From Flagellimonas_B algarum (lineage in GTDB: Bacteria; Bacteroidota; Bacteroidia; Flavobacteriales; Flavobacteriaceae), in the NCBI RefSeq assembly GCF_040513375.1, contig NZ_JBEVTG010000004.1, forward strand, positions 1 to 64,000: a DNA stretch of 64,000 nt, read 5' to 3'. Under the pieces are notes generated by a model, which was not told the DNA's origin, did not search any database, and saw nothing but the letters and a program-made list of their open reading frames with translations. How positions within the stretch are numbered: the first letter of the stretch is position 1; the number at the start of each line of letters is the position of its first letter. Below are positions 7,217 through 16,088 of this stretch, piece by piece. A program made the translations under genes and the position numbers.

Positions 7217-9404
7217 AGATATTTTCTCCGATTTTCTGGTAAAACACTTCAGGTTTAAAGGGTTTGGTAACCACCGCGTTACACCCAGCGGCGTAGAACT
7301 CGTCGAGACTGTCTTCCATGGAAATCGCGGTTAGGGCGATGATCGGAATGTCGGGATCGAACTTTCGGATTTGTTTAGTGGCTTCGGTACCACTGATGCC
7401 AGGCATATGAATGTCCATTAAGATGGCGTCGTAAGTATTGGCTTTAGCGGCATCAATCGCCTCGTTACCGTTGTTGGCAATGTCGCAACTGATGTTTTTC
7501 TTGCTCAACATTTTCTTGGTAATGACTTGATTGATCTTGTTGTCCTCGACCACCAAAACATGAAGGCCATCGAAGTCGAAATCCTCGACACTAAGTTCGA
7601 ATGGGACTTCTTCCAAAGAGTTCTCCTCGACTTTCAGTCTGAGGTCGAAAAAGAAGGAACTACCCGTGCCCAATTCACTTTTTAGGTGGATTTGACTGTC
7701 GAAAAGACCTAACAAGCTCTTCACTATGGTCAATCCGAGACCCGTACCCCCGTACTCCCGATTGATCTGGACGGAGCCTTGTTCGAAACTTTCGAAAATG
7801 TTCTTCTGCTGTTCTGCCGAAATACCGATACCGTTGTCCTTAACTTCGAAATACAGGTCGATTTCTTCCCCTTCGCGTTGTTTGACCTTGGTGATTACAT
7901 CAACTTGCCCGTCTTTGGTGAATTTCAATGCATTTCCGACGAGGTTCATGAATATCTGCGAGATTTTCAAAGGGTCGCCGAGCAAATGCAACGGAATGTT
8001 GTTGTCGTAATCCAAAACGATCTTGGTATTGTTCTCATTCGCCGTTTGTTGCAAGGAATCGATAACATCCGTCAGAACCTTCTTGAGTTTGAACTCGATG
8101 TTCAACGGTTCGAGTTTGTCGGCGTCGATCTTGTTGATCTGTAGAATGTCGTTAATGAAATTCAAAAGGTAGTCTCCTGAAAATTTCAATGATTTCAGGT
8201 GTTCCTTTTGGTGTTCTGCCGGATTTTCGTCCAAGAGCAAATGGGTCAGCCCCGTTACCGCATACAAAGGGGTTCGAAGCTCGTGGGTCACAGTTGAGAG
8301 GAAATTGGTCTTTGCCTCCATCGCGGATACCGCTGCGTCACGCGCCGTTTCCAACTCACGGTTCTTGGTGTGTAAAAGGTCGTTGGTTTTCAGCTTGATC
8401 TGGTTATTGCGATACAACGAGACAGCCAAAAGGGAGATGATGATCAAAAAGGCGGAGGTCAAGATCGAGGTGATCTCAGATCGGTTGGCCGATTGGCTCA
8501 ACTTTTCATTTTCGGCCTCCAAATCAGCGATGATCTTGGTCTGTCGGGCTTGCAATATCTTTTCGGATGTTTTCTGTTCGGTCTTTGACTTTTCTATGGT
8601 AAAAATGGAATCCCTGAATTTCGTGACCTCCTTGTTATAGAAGAGTGATTTTTCAAATTCGCCGGTGACCTCATAGGCTTGTGTCAAAAAGAGGTTGGCG
8701 TTCAAGGCTTCAAGGCGATAGTCGTGTTTGAGGGCGAGCTGCAGGGCCGCCTCCCCATGTTTGGTCGCTTGTTCCAGCTTCCCGGTCTTCTGGTTCAACT
8801 GCGCCAACCCAAGATTCGCCTTGGTCGCCAAATAAGCCCGTTCCAATTCATCCGAATTTACCAATAGGGCATTGAAATTGGTCGATGCTTCCTCGAACTT
8901 GTCGATGTTCAAATAGGCATTGCCTTCGGCCAAAAGAATGTTGTTCAATAGGTTTTTATCGTTGTTGATCAGTTTGACCTCTTCCAACATGTTGATCGCC
9001 TGGTAGTTGTTTCCTTCACGGTAGAGCAGGTTAGCTTCGATAAAACGGTGTACGGCATCCCCATAAGGATATTCGAGATCTTTGAGTAAAACGCCGGCAC
9101 GATCCCAATAGAATTCGGTTTTTTCTTTGTCTTCACGCTCAAGGAAGAGCATGGCATACCGATGGTAGGTATCCAATAGGGCTTTGAGGTTTTCTTCCTT
9201 TTCTGCAAGATCCGCTGCTAATTTCAACGACTCCAGGGCGGCTTCGAGATTGTCTTGATGTCCATACGACAAGGCTTCCCTAAAGCGTGATTCGAAACTT
9301 TCGGTAGTGGTCGATTCTTGTGTATGGGCTACCCATGAAAACAGCAGGCAAAGCAGCAATGCCGCAAGACCTGGTATGCCCTTGAAGTTCGACCGTTCAA
9401 ACAT
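7188..9404 (-). CDS. TPR-containing hybrid sensor histidine kinase / response regulator
   Basis: 738 residues: signal-anchor (~10-28), a periplasmic tetratricopeptide-like helical repeat region (~35-270), a short coiled coil, one membrane helix (~311-333), HisKA with H-box STVTHELRTPL (~His373), HATPase with DNGIGIS and GGTGLGLTIVKSLL, and a C-terminal receiver domain with VVEDNKINQ and phosphoacceptor Asp in AILMDIHMPG (~661). No DNA-binding output domain, so the phosphate probably goes elsewhere or the receiver tunes the kinase. Its ATG overlaps the gap stop codon (TAATG), which points to translational coupling with gap and lipA upstream. The signal sensed is unknown. Confidence 0.9.
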   Translation of the reverse strand: MFERSNFKGIPGLAALLLCLLFSWVAHTQESTTTESFESRFREALSYGHQDNLEAALESLKLAADLAEKEENLKALLDTYHRYAMLFLEREDKEKTEFYWDRAGVLLKDLEYPYGDAVHRFIEANLLYREGNNYQAINMLEEVKLINNDKNLLNNILLAEGNAYLNIDKFEEASTNFNALLVNSDELERAYLATKANLGLAQLNQKTGKLEQATKHGEAALQLALKHDYRLEALNANLFLTQAYEVTGEFEKSLFYNKEVTKFRDSIFTIEKSKTEQKTSEKILQARQTKIIADLEAENEKLSQSANRSEITSILTSAFLIIISLLAVSLYRNNQIKLKTNDLLHTKNRELETARDAAVSAMEAKTNFLSTVTHELRTPLYAVTGLTHLLLDENPAEHQKEHLKSLKFSGDYLLNFINDILQINKIDADKLEPLNIEFKLKKVLTDVIDSLQQTANENNTKIVLDYDNNIPLHLLGDPLKISQIFMNLVGNALKFTKDGQVDVITKVKQREGEEIDLYFEVKDNGIGISAEQQKNIFESFEQGSVQINREYGGTGLGLTIVKSLLGLFDSQIHLKSELGTGSSFFFDLRLKVEENSLEEVPFELSVEDFDFDGLHVLVVEDNKINQVITKKMLSKKNISCDIANNGNEAIDAAKANTYDAILMDIHMPGISGTEATKQIRKFDPDIPIIALTAISMEDSLDEFYAAGCNAVVTKPFKPEVFYQKIGENIFKTKMGSNA

Positions 9405-10414
9405 TAAACGTAGTTCTTTTTGATAAGCAGTTTAATTACATCGATGATCCGTGAACAGTAGCCGGTCTCGTTATCGTACCAGCCGATGATTTTGATCATT
9501 TTTCCAATCACCGAAGTCATCTGAGAATCAAACGTACAAGAGTAGCAACTATTGTTTATATCGATCGATACAATGGGGTCTTCGGTATAGAAAAGTACAT
9601 TTTTTAGCTGATTTTCAGAAATATGCCTAAAAGTCTCGTTGATTTCTTGGATCGAGGTTTGTTTTTTGACGTTGAATGTAATGTCGGTCAAGGACCCGTT
9701 TGGAACAGGTACACGAATACCGCATCCACCAATGACATCTGCCAAATCAGGGAAAATACGCGTTAGCGCTTTCGCTGCCCCTGTGGTGGTCGGAATAATC
9801 GATTGGCTTGCCGCACGTGCCCTTCGCAAATCGCGATGTGGTCGATCATGCAAGCTTTGATCTGATGTGTACGAATGCACCGTGGTGATGTAGGCTTGTT
9901 CGATGCCGCAAAGGTCTTGGATGACCTTGATCATCGGGGCGGCATTGTTCGTTGTGCAGGAGGCATTGGAAATGATGTGGTCATCAGCCCCGAGTTCCCC
10001 TTCATTGACCCCATAGACGACCATTTTGATATCGGTTTCAATGGGAGGAACCGTTAAGATCACTTTTTTAGCCCCATTCTTCAAATGGAAGTCAAGTTCT
10101 TTGCGGGTTTTGAATTTACCGGTGGCCTCAATGACCAAATCCGTTGCGTATTTGCCCCATTCGATATGTTTCGGATGGTGTTCGTTCAATACTGGAATCT
10201 CCCTTCCTTCATAGACCAAATGTCCATCTTGCCCTGCTATCGAGGCGCTATGGGGGCCATGTATGCTGTCGTATTTGACCAAATGGGCCAAGGTCTTGGC
10301 ATCGCTAAGGTCATTGATCGCAACGACTTCCAATTCAGGATGGTTCTGGAGCAACCTAAAGAAAGTCCTACCGATCCTACCGAAACCATTGATGCCGATG
10401 CGAATTTGGTTCAA
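9404..10414 (-). CDS. gap: Type I glyceraldehyde-3-phosphate dehydrogenase
   Basis: Oxidises and phosphorylates glyceraldehyde-3-phosphate with NAD. The Rossmann motif INGFGRIGR begins at residue 7; Asp in VAINDLSD (~33) favours NAD over NADP. The catalytic cysteine lies in SNASCTTNN (~Cys152) and the phosphate-site motif TTTGAAKA is present. 336 residues is typical. Flavobacteriia often have two gap genes; this one, sitting between lipA (26-base gap) and a hybrid kinase, may be the non-glycolytic or secondary copy, but sequence alone cannot decide. A few unusual cysteines near the C-terminus (NNSCYSCTF) are noted. Confidence 0.93.
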   Translation of the reverse strand: MNQIRIGINGFGRIGRTFFRLLQNHPELEVVAINDLSDAKTLAHLVKYDSIHGPHSASIAGQDGHLVYEGREIPVLNEHHPKHIEWGKYATDLVIEATGKFKTRKELDFHLKNGAKKVILTVPPIETDIKMVVYGVNEGELGADDHIISNASCTTNNAAPMIKVIQDLCGIEQAYITTVHSYTSDQSLHDRPHRDLRRARAASQSIIPTTTGAAKALTRIFPDLADVIGGCGIRVPVPNGSLTDITFNVKKQTSIQEINETFRHISENQLKNVLFYTEDPIVSIDINNSCYSCTFDSQMTSVIGKMIKIIGWYDNETGYCSRIIDVIKLLIKKNYV

Positions 10415-10440
10415 AAGAAAGGGGTTTAAGGGTTATGGCA

Positions 10441-11316
10441 CTAGTGGATGTGCTTGTGGGCTTTGTAAGAAGATCGGACCAATGCCCCACTTTCTACATG
10501 ACGGAAACCCATCTCCAAACCTATAGTCTCATACTTTTTGAACTGCTCGGGCAGTATGAAGTTTTTGACCGGAAGATGTTTTTTCGAGGGTTGTAGATAT
10601 TGGCCGATGGTGACCACGTCAACTTCGGCCTTTCTCAAATCTTCCATGGTCTGAAGCACTTCGGCTTCTTCTTCACCCAAACCTAGCATGATGCCCGACT
10701 TGGTGCGATTGGCGCCATTTTGTTTCAAGTAGCGCAATACCTCGAGACTGCGATCGTATTTGGCCTGGATGCGGACTTCACGGGTCAATCGCCTCACAGT
10801 TTCCATATTGTGTGAAATCACCTCGGGGGCTACGGCGATCAAACGATCTAAGTGTTTTTCAATACCTTGGAAATCGGGAATCAAGGTTTCCATAGTGGTT
10901 TCAGGGTTCATGCGGCGCACCGCTTTTACCGTTTCGGCCCAAATGATGGATCCCATGTCTTTAAGGTCGTCTCGATCCACCGAAGTAAGTACGGCATGTT
11001 TGATGCCCATGATCTTGATCGAGCGTGCCACTTTTTCCGGTTCTTCCCAATCCACACTTTCAGGTCTTCCTGTCTTGACCCCGCAAAAACCGCAAGAACG
11101 GGTGCAAATGTTCCCCAAGATCATAAAGGTAGCGGTACCTTCACCCCAGCATTCGCCCATATTGGGGCAACTACCAGAGGTGCAAATGGTATGCAGGTCG
11201 TATTTCTCGACCAATCCCCTGAGTTGGGTGTATTTTTTACCCGTAGGAAGCTTAACACGAAGCCATTTCGGCTTGCCCTTCGGCGGATGCACATGTGAAG
11301 CGGTTGCTGTAGACAT
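10441..11316 (-). CDS. lipA: Lipoyl synthase
   Basis: Radical-SAM enzyme that inserts two sulfur atoms into protein-bound octanoyl groups to make lipoate for pyruvate and 2-oxoglutarate dehydrogenases. Both iron-sulfur cluster motifs are seen: the auxiliary cluster CTSGSCPNMGEC (~residues 45-56) and the radical-SAM motif CTRSCGFC (~72-79). The RSSY motif that supplies the last cluster ligand is present near the end (LVRSSYKA). 291 residues fits. It is the first gene of the lipA-gap-kinase run and has a TAnnTTTG box just upstream. Confidence 0.96.
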   Translation of the reverse strand: MSTATASHVHPPKGKPKWLRVKLPTGKKYTQLRGLVEKYDLHTICTSGSCPNMGECWGEGTATFMILGNICTRSCGFCGVKTGRPESVDWEEPEKVARSIKIMGIKHAVLTSVDRDDLKDMGSIIWAETVKAVRRMNPETTMETLIPDFQGIEKHLDRLIAVAPEVISHNMETVRRLTREVRIQAKYDRSLEVLRYLKQNGANRTKSGIMLGLGEEEAEVLQTMEDLRKAEVDVVTIGQYLQPSKKHLPVKNFILPEQFKKYETIGLEMGFRHVESGALVRSSYKAHKHIH

Positions 11317-11334
11317 ACCTGGAATTTTGGACTA

Positions 11335-11342
11335 CAAATATA
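11335..11342 (-). promoter_or_regulatory. Candidate -7 box (TATATTTG) for lipA operon
   Basis: Exact TAnnTTTG on the minus strand, ending 18 bases before the lipA ATG. No TTG at the matching -33 distance. Confidence 0.4.
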
Positions 11343-11364
11343 CGAATTGATGGACGGAATCCGG

Positions 11365-11898
11365 CTATCGGTTGGCGATCACCTCGGCCAACAATTTTTT
11401 GGCCCGCAAGAGCTTTACTTTGATGTTGTTGATGGGTTCTCCGAGTTCATTGGCGATTTCGGCGTAGCTCATTTCGTTGAAAAAGCGCAAATTGATGACT
11501 TTCTGATAGGTCGGCTTTAATTTTTTGATGTCGGCCAACAAGGTGGCCAAATTTTGCTCGATGATCAGGTTATCCTCAGCCGTAGGGCTTTCATCCAAGA
11601 CTTTATTGACTTCTTCGGCCTTTCCTTGATCGGCATCGGCCATGACGTTCCGTTTGCGTTTCCGGATGAGGTCTACGTGGAGGTTCTTTGAAATAGTGAT
11701 CAACCAGGTTGCGAACTCATAGGACTCGTCGAAGGTGTCGATCTTGTCGAATGCTTTTGAAAAGGTCTGGATGGTGATATCCTCGGCATCGTTCTCATTC
11801 TTGGTCCGGATGAGCTGAAAGCCGTAGACATCGTTCCAAAAACGATCCAATAGGGCGCTGAACGCGATTTGGTTGCCCGTTTTTGCCTTGGCGACCAT
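11365..11898 (-). CDS. RNA polymerase sigma factor, sigma-70/ECF type
   Basis: Region 2 (FWNDVYGFQLIRTKNENDAEDITIQTFSKAF, given in parts: AEDITIQTFSKAF, then FATWLITISKNLHVDL) and region 4 (YQKVINLRFFNEMSYAEIA with helix-turn-helix up to KLLRAKKLL) are clear. The ATG at 11898 (MVAKAKTGNQ) gives 177 residues and starts where region 2 begins. The frame is also open to an ATG at 11985, which would overlap the upstream small gene by 34 bases and add a low-complexity extension unlike the family; I consider it less likely. No anti-sigma gene is directly attached. Target promoters are unknown. Confidence 0.85.
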   Translation of the reverse strand: MVAKAKTGNQIAFSALLDRFWNDVYGFQLIRTKNENDAEDITIQTFSKAFDKIDTFDESYEFATWLITISKNLHVDLIRKRKRNVMADADQGKAEEVNKVLDESPTAEDNLIIEQNLATLLADIKKLKPTYQKVINLRFFNEMSYAEIANELGEPINNIKVKLLRAKKLLAEVIANR

Positions 11899-11951
11899 AT
11901 CATTGACGTTTAACTCCGGTTTACTCAAAAAAAGTGGTTTTGTCGTGAGGG

Positions 11952-12161
11952 TTAGGAGGGGTCGGTTACCATGTCTTTGCGACATTCCTGTTCGCTCGGC
12001 AATTTACCGCAGTAGCCACAGGCTTCCCCGTCTTTGTTCAGGTACGGATTTTGACTGGCACAAGTGCCGGCGAACTTCCCGTCCTTTTTCGACCAGATCT
12101 TGATGGCGATACCGGCGAAGGCCAGTGCTAGGAGTCCAATGGTCAAAAGTATCAATTTCAT
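11952..12161 (-). CDS. Small Cys-rich membrane or secreted protein
   Basis: 69 residues from ATG 12161 (MKLILLTIGLLALAFAG), one N-terminal membrane helix followed by a basic stretch and a short Cys-rich tail with GTCAS, ACGYCGKLP and QECRK. Four cysteines in spacing CxxC suggest metal binding or disulfides. Small proteins of this type are common next to sigma-factor genes in Flavobacteriia, but I cannot name a function. It sits directly upstream of the sigma factor on the same strand and has a TAnnTTTG box at 12177-12184. Confidence 0.75.
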   Translation of the reverse strand: MKLILLTIGLLALAFAGIAIKIWSKKDGKFAGTCASQNPYLNKDGEACGYCGKLPSEQECRKDMVTDPS

Positions 12162-12176
12162 GCCTGAAAGTTTTTG

Positions 12177-12184
12177 CAAAGGTA
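12177..12184 (-). promoter_or_regulatory. Candidate -7 box (TACCTTTG) for small membrane protein/sigma factor
   Basis: Exact TAnnTTTG on the minus strand, 15 bases before ATG 12161; no clear -33 TTG. Confidence 0.4.
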
Positions 12185-12233
12185 CGAAATAGAACCACCT
12201 TGCATTCGCATTTAAGAGGACTTTATGCTTGGG

Positions 12234-12992
12234 TCAATAGGTAATATTGGCCACGATGTTTTGTACGGTGGGTGCTTCATTGCCACCTTCGGGCTCGATG
12301 GTGATATAACTGATGGCATCATCCGCATAGGGCAGGGCCAAGAGCTTTTCCTTATCATCGAATTGTTTGATAATACCCAGGTTGACCATCTCCCCATTGA
12401 CTTCGGCCCACATTTGAAAACATTGGTCTTCGGGCAATTGGGGTAAATGACTGACGTTGATGTACGACAATTTTTTCACCGGATTGATGTAGGCGACGGC
12501 CTTCAGCTCTTTCGCCTTTTGGTTCCCCATTACCGAAAACCGACGGGTGTTGGGGTTGTTCAAAACAATGTATTGGTTGCGAAGGTCTTCCAATTGCACC
12601 TTCATGTCCATCTCAAGGTTTTTGATCTTGTTGTTGACAATGGTGTTTTCTTGTTGAAGGCTCTTGTTCTGATTGTAGAAGAAATAGGACGAACCTGCAA
12701 AAACACAGGCAACGATGCTGGCCGCAATGGCGTAGCGGTAAAATTTGAACCTGCTTTTTCGTTCTTGGCGGATGCTGGCCAGAATACGCTCTTTGAGTCC
12801 CTCCGGGGCCTTTAGGGCATGTAGCTTGGCGAATGCTTCCAGATTTTCCTGCAATTCGTTGTAGGTCTTGCGGACTTCGGGATACATCGCGATATACCGT
12901 TCGACCTGAAGACTTTCTTCGGTCGACGTACTGCCCAAAAGGTATTTTTCGAGCAGATCCGAGTCTAAGAATATTTTTATTTTTTCTTTCAT
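12234..12992 (-). CDS. RskA-type anti-sigma factor
   Basis: 252 residues. An N-terminal cytosolic anti-sigma/zinc-finger-like helical part (~1-80, DLLEKYLLGSTSTEE) is followed by one membrane helix (~89-108, YAIAASIVACVFAGSSYFF), a short coiled coil (~110-145), and a periplasmic RskA C-terminal domain with PVKKLSYINVSHLPQLP and FQMWAEVNGEMVNLG. It overlaps the upstream sigma gene by 4 bases (ATGA), so it very likely sequesters that sigma factor and releases it on an envelope signal. The zinc ligands of the classical ZAS domain are not evident. Confidence 0.88.
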   Translation of the reverse strand: MKEKIKIFLDSDLLEKYLLGSTSTEESLQVERYIAMYPEVRKTYNELQENLEAFAKLHALKAPEGLKERILASIRQERKSRFKFYRYAIAASIVACVFAGSSYFFYNQNKSLQQENTIVNNKIKNLEMDMKVQLEDLRNQYIVLNNPNTRRFSVMGNQKAKELKAVAYINPVKKLSYINVSHLPQLPEDQCFQMWAEVNGEMVNLGIIKQFDDKEKLLALPYADDAISYITIEPEGGNEAPTVQNIVANITY

Positions 12993-13555
12993 TGCAACAG
13001 GCTCATTAAAATGATTTGGGCCAAAAAGGCACCATAAATCTTCCGTAATTCGCGCAATCCGATCTTGAGCCTTGATTTGATGGTACCCAGCGGAATATCA
13101 AGCTCTTCACTGGCTTCTTGCTGTGTCATCCCCTCGAAAAACAGGGCCTCAAGCACTAATTTGTACTTCGGCTCGATTTTATCAAGGTGCTCTTTGATAT
13201 CCAAAAGCTCAGGGCGGATCGCTGAAACGCCTACATTATATACGTCAGAGGCATCGATTTGGATTTCCTTGTCGGTTTTTTTGCTTGCGCTTCGCAATTT
13301 GTCGATGGCCGTATTTCGGGTAATCCGAAAAAGCCAGGTGAACAATTTGGCTTTGGACGCATCATAGGAATCGGCTTTTTTCCAGATTTTGACAAAGCTT
13401 TCCTGTACGACATCTTGGGCAAGATCCTCGTCTTTGACCACTTTGTAGGCCACACCGAAGAGCGTATCGGCATAATTGTCGTATAGCAATGAAATGGCTT
13501 TTTCGTCGCGTTCCGCTAACAATTCGACAATATGTTTTTCAAGTAATGTGCTCAT
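12989..13555 (-). CDS. ECF RNA polymerase sigma factor (SigK-like)
   Basis: 188 residues with sigma region 2 (ISLLYDNYADTLFGVAYKVV, DLAQDVVQESFVKIW, FTWLFRITRNTAIDKLR) and region 4 (LEALFFEGMTQQEASEEL, then GTIKSRLKIGLRELR). Pairing with the overlapping RskA-type anti-sigma gene matches the SigK/RskA class of extracytoplasmic-function sigma factors. A hydrophobic C-terminal tail (FLAQIILMSLL) extends past region 4. The upstream 178 bases to murB hold no gene. Confidence 0.92.
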   Translation of the reverse strand: MSTLLEKHIVELLAERDEKAISLLYDNYADTLFGVAYKVVKDEDLAQDVVQESFVKIWKKADSYDASKAKLFTWLFRITRNTAIDKLRSASKKTDKEIQIDASDVYNVGVSAIRPELLDIKEHLDKIEPKYKLVLEALFFEGMTQQEASEELDIPLGTIKSRLKIGLRELRKIYGAFLAQIILMSLLQ

Positions 13556-13702
13556 GGAGAGGCCAATGGGTAAAATTGGGAAAACCTTAAGAATCCAAAC
13601 CTTTTGTTCGCTCGTATATAGATAAACGCTAAAGTATAAAAATGATTATTACCGCGGTGTTTTAAAAGAATTACAATAAGAGTTTGGTTAGTTTGGTTTG
13701 GT

Positions 13703-13737
13703 TTAACCCCGGGCAATCGTTAGGTTCCCGGGGTTAA
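13703..13737. terminator. Strong inverted repeat abutting the murB stop codon
   Basis: Perfect 11-bp stem TTAACCCCGGG / CCCGGGGTTAA with a 13-base loop; the murB stop codon lies in its right arm. No T run follows on the minus strand (the next bases are A/C-rich), so it may be a terminator helped by other factors or an mRNA-stabilising 3' hairpin. Confidence 0.55.
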
Positions 13738-14750
13738 TTTATGATGTTCACTTCAGGCTCGATGTGTATTTTGAAGCGGTCGTACACGGAGTTTTTGATG
13801 GTTTGGGCCAATTTGTACAATTCCATTCCGGTGGCTTGGCCGTAATTGACCAACACCAAGGCCTGTTTGGCATGTACGCCGGCATCACCGAAACGTTTCC
13901 CTTTGAATCCACATTGTTCGATCAGCCAACCGGCCGGTATTTTGAAGCGGTCGTTTTCCTGCGCATAATATGGGGCATCCGGAAATTTCTTATGGAAGTT
14001 TTCGAAGGTCTTTTTCGAAATCACGGGGTTCTTGAAAAAACTGCCACTATTTCCGATTTCCTTGGGATCGGGCAACTTCTCCTGACGGATTTTGATCACT
14101 GCCTCCGACACGTCTTTGATCGTTGGGTGCACAACGCCTTTTGCCGCCAATTCGCTTTCAATAGCCCCATAGAGCGTGTGGATCTTATGGTCGGTTTTGC
14201 TCAGACGCAGTTTGACCGATGTAATGATATAGCGGTCTTTGGCCTTGTTCTTGAAAATCGAGTCGCGATAACCAAAGGCGCATTCCTCTTTGGTGATTTC
14301 CTCGAGCTCATTGGTTTCAAGGTTCATGGCCTCACAAGAAACGAAAACGTCCTGCAACTCGACCCCATAGGCCCCGATGTTCTGAATGGGTGCCGTTCCA
14401 ACGTTTCCTGGAATGAGCGAGAGGTTTTCCAAGCCGCCATAGTCCCGTTCCAACGTCCAGAGCACCAATTCATGCCAGTTCTCACCTGCCATGGCCTTGA
14501 TGATCACCGAATCATCGGATTCCGAAACCTTATGGATCCCTTTGAGGTTGATAAAGAGGACCAAGGCATCGATATCCTTGGTCAGTAGCATATTGCTCCC
14601 ACCGCTGATGATGAACCGGTTCGGATAGGCCGACAATTGCAAGATGCGTTGCAATTGCAACAGACCGGTGATTTCGACAAAGAACCGCGCCTTGACGTCC
14701 ATGCCGAAGGTGTTGTAGGGTTTGAGCGATATGTTTTCTTGGATGTTCAC
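13734..14750 (-). CDS. murB: UDP-N-acetylenolpyruvoylglucosamine reductase
   Basis: FAD enzyme that reduces UDP-GlcNAc-enolpyruvate to UDP-MurNAc in peptidoglycan synthesis. 338 residues. The FAD-binding loop RFIISGGSNMLL (~46-57), the central GLENLSLIPGNVGTAPIQNIGAYG (split here: GLENLSLIPG, VGTAPIQNIGAYG) and GSFFKNPVI (active-site Ser, ~230) mark a type I MurB; the C-terminal EPEVNII is the family's end with the catalytic Glu. It is the second gene of an operon with the aminotransferase (4-base overlap). Confidence 0.96.
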   Translation of the reverse strand: MNIQENISLKPYNTFGMDVKARFFVEITGLLQLQRILQLSAYPNRFIISGGSNMLLTKDIDALVLFINLKGIHKVSESDDSVIIKAMAGENWHELVLWTLERDYGGLENLSLIPGNVGTAPIQNIGAYGVELQDVFVSCEAMNLETNELEEITKEECAFGYRDSIFKNKAKDRYIITSVKLRLSKTDHKIHTLYGAIESELAAKGVVHPTIKDVSEAVIKIRQEKLPDPKEIGNSGSFFKNPVISKKTFENFHKKFPDAPYYAQENDRFKIPAGWLIEQCGFKGKRFGDAGVHAKQALVLVNYGQATGMELYKLAQTIKNSVYDRFKIHIEPEVNIIN

Positions 14751-15940
14751 GCTGTGCGATAGGCTTGGAGACCGGTACGTAAGATCTCGACGGCTTTCAC
14801 CAGCGATTCCTTTTGCAATACATAGGCGATCCTAATTTGGTTTTTACCCATTCCCGGAGTGGCGTAAAAACCGGCTGCCGGGGCTACCATCACGGTCTGT
14901 CCATCAAGTTGGTACGACTCTAACAACCATTGTGCGAAATCGTCTGCATCGGCAATCGGTAGTTCGACCACGCAATAAAAGGCGCCATTGGGTCTGGCGA
15001 TCTTTACCTGTTCGATTTTCGCCAATTCTTGCAAGAGCAGGTCACGTCGTTCAACATATTCTTCAATGACCGCTTCGAAATAGGATTGTGGGGTTTCTAA
15101 AGCCGCTTCACCCGCGATTTGTGCCAAAGTCGGCGGTGAGAGCCTCGCTTGGGCGAATTTCAGTGCCGTAGCGATGACTTCTTTGTTTTTGCTGACCAGA
15201 CATCCGATTCGTGCGCCACACATGCTGTAACGCTTTGAGACCGAGTCGACGACGATCGCATGTTGTTCGATTTCATGTTCTCGCAATATCGAATGGTGCC
15301 GCTTGCCGTCATAGGCAAATTCACGGTACACTTCGTCGGCTATCAAAAAGAGATCATGGTGCTTCACCAATCGGACCAATTCCTTGATTTCCCCATGGGT
15401 GTAGAGGTATCCGGTCGGATTACCGGGGTTGCAGATCAAAATGGCTTTGGTCTTATCCGTAATGCGCTTTTCGAATTCGGATATCGGGGGCAAAGCGAAG
15501 TTCCGATCGATCGAAGAGGCGATAGGCACGACATTGATCCCGTTGGCCGTTGCAAATCCGTTGTAATTGGCGTAGAACGGTTCGGGTATGATGATTTCAT
15601 CCCCGGGATCCAATACCGACCCCATGGCGAAGGTCAAGGCCTCCGAGCCGCCGGTAGTGACGATGATCTCGTCGGCGTCCAATTGGATATCGTGCTTGGC
15701 GTAATACCCTGAAATTTTACCTCGGTAGGTTTCCGATCCCTCGGTCTGGCTATAGGCCAATACCTCGATATCGGCATTTTTGACTGCCTCTAAGGCCGCT
15801 CTCGGGGTCTTGATATCGGGTTGACCGATGTTCAAATGGATGACTTCCACTCCCTTTTTTTTGGCAGCTTCGGCATAGGGCACCAATTTCCGTATGGGTG
15901 AAGGGGGCATCAACGCCCCTTTTTTTGAAATCGCTGGCAT
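14747..15940 (-). CDS. PLP-dependent aminotransferase, class I/II
   Basis: 397 residues, fold type I aminotransferase resembling the aspartate/prephenate aminotransferase group. Seen motifs: LNIGQPDIKTP (~37-47), TGGSEALTFAM (~92), NPGNPTGYLY (~172), ADEVYREFAYDG (~203), and the PLP lysine in VDSVSKRYSMCGARIG (~237). The substrate pair is not determinable; aspartate, aromatic or branched-chain amino acids are possible. Upstream of murB with the start/stop overlap ATGA, suggesting co-expression, though the functional link with cell-wall synthesis is not evident. Confidence 0.9.
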   Translation of the reverse strand: MPAISKKGALMPPSPIRKLVPYAEAAKKKGVEVIHLNIGQPDIKTPRAALEAVKNADIEVLAYSQTEGSETYRGKISGYYAKHDIQLDADEIIVTTGGSEALTFAMGSVLDPGDEIIIPEPFYANYNGFATANGINVVPIASSIDRNFALPPISEFEKRITDKTKAILICNPGNPTGYLYTHGEIKELVRLVKHHDLFLIADEVYREFAYDGKRHHSILREHEIEQHAIVVDSVSKRYSMCGARIGCLVSKNKEVIATALKFAQARLSPPTLAQIAGEAALETPQSYFEAVIEEYVERRDLLLQELAKIEQVKIARPNGAFYCVVELPIADADDFAQWLLESYQLDGQTVMVAPAAGFYATPGMGKNQIRIAYVLQKESLVKAVEILRTGLQAYRTA

Positions 15941-16088
15941 TACCGTTTATTTTCGACAAAAATGGTGAAACCTAGGAAGCAAAGCAATTATTGCCCGAGG
16001 ATTTCGCAGTCATCCCCTTTGAAAAGACTGGTATAATTCATCCGTTTTTCGTAACTTTAAGACAGTCAATCAATTCTCTTTTAACGGT

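Noticed and set aside
13681..13705. Short tandem TTGGTTT-like repeats
   Set aside because: Low-complexity run of a few copies, imperfect, no sign of a mobile element or CRISPR.
16018..16040. E. coli-like promoter (TTGAAA ... TATAAT) before the aspartyl protease
   Set aside because: The spacing is only 7 bases and this phylum does not use that consensus.
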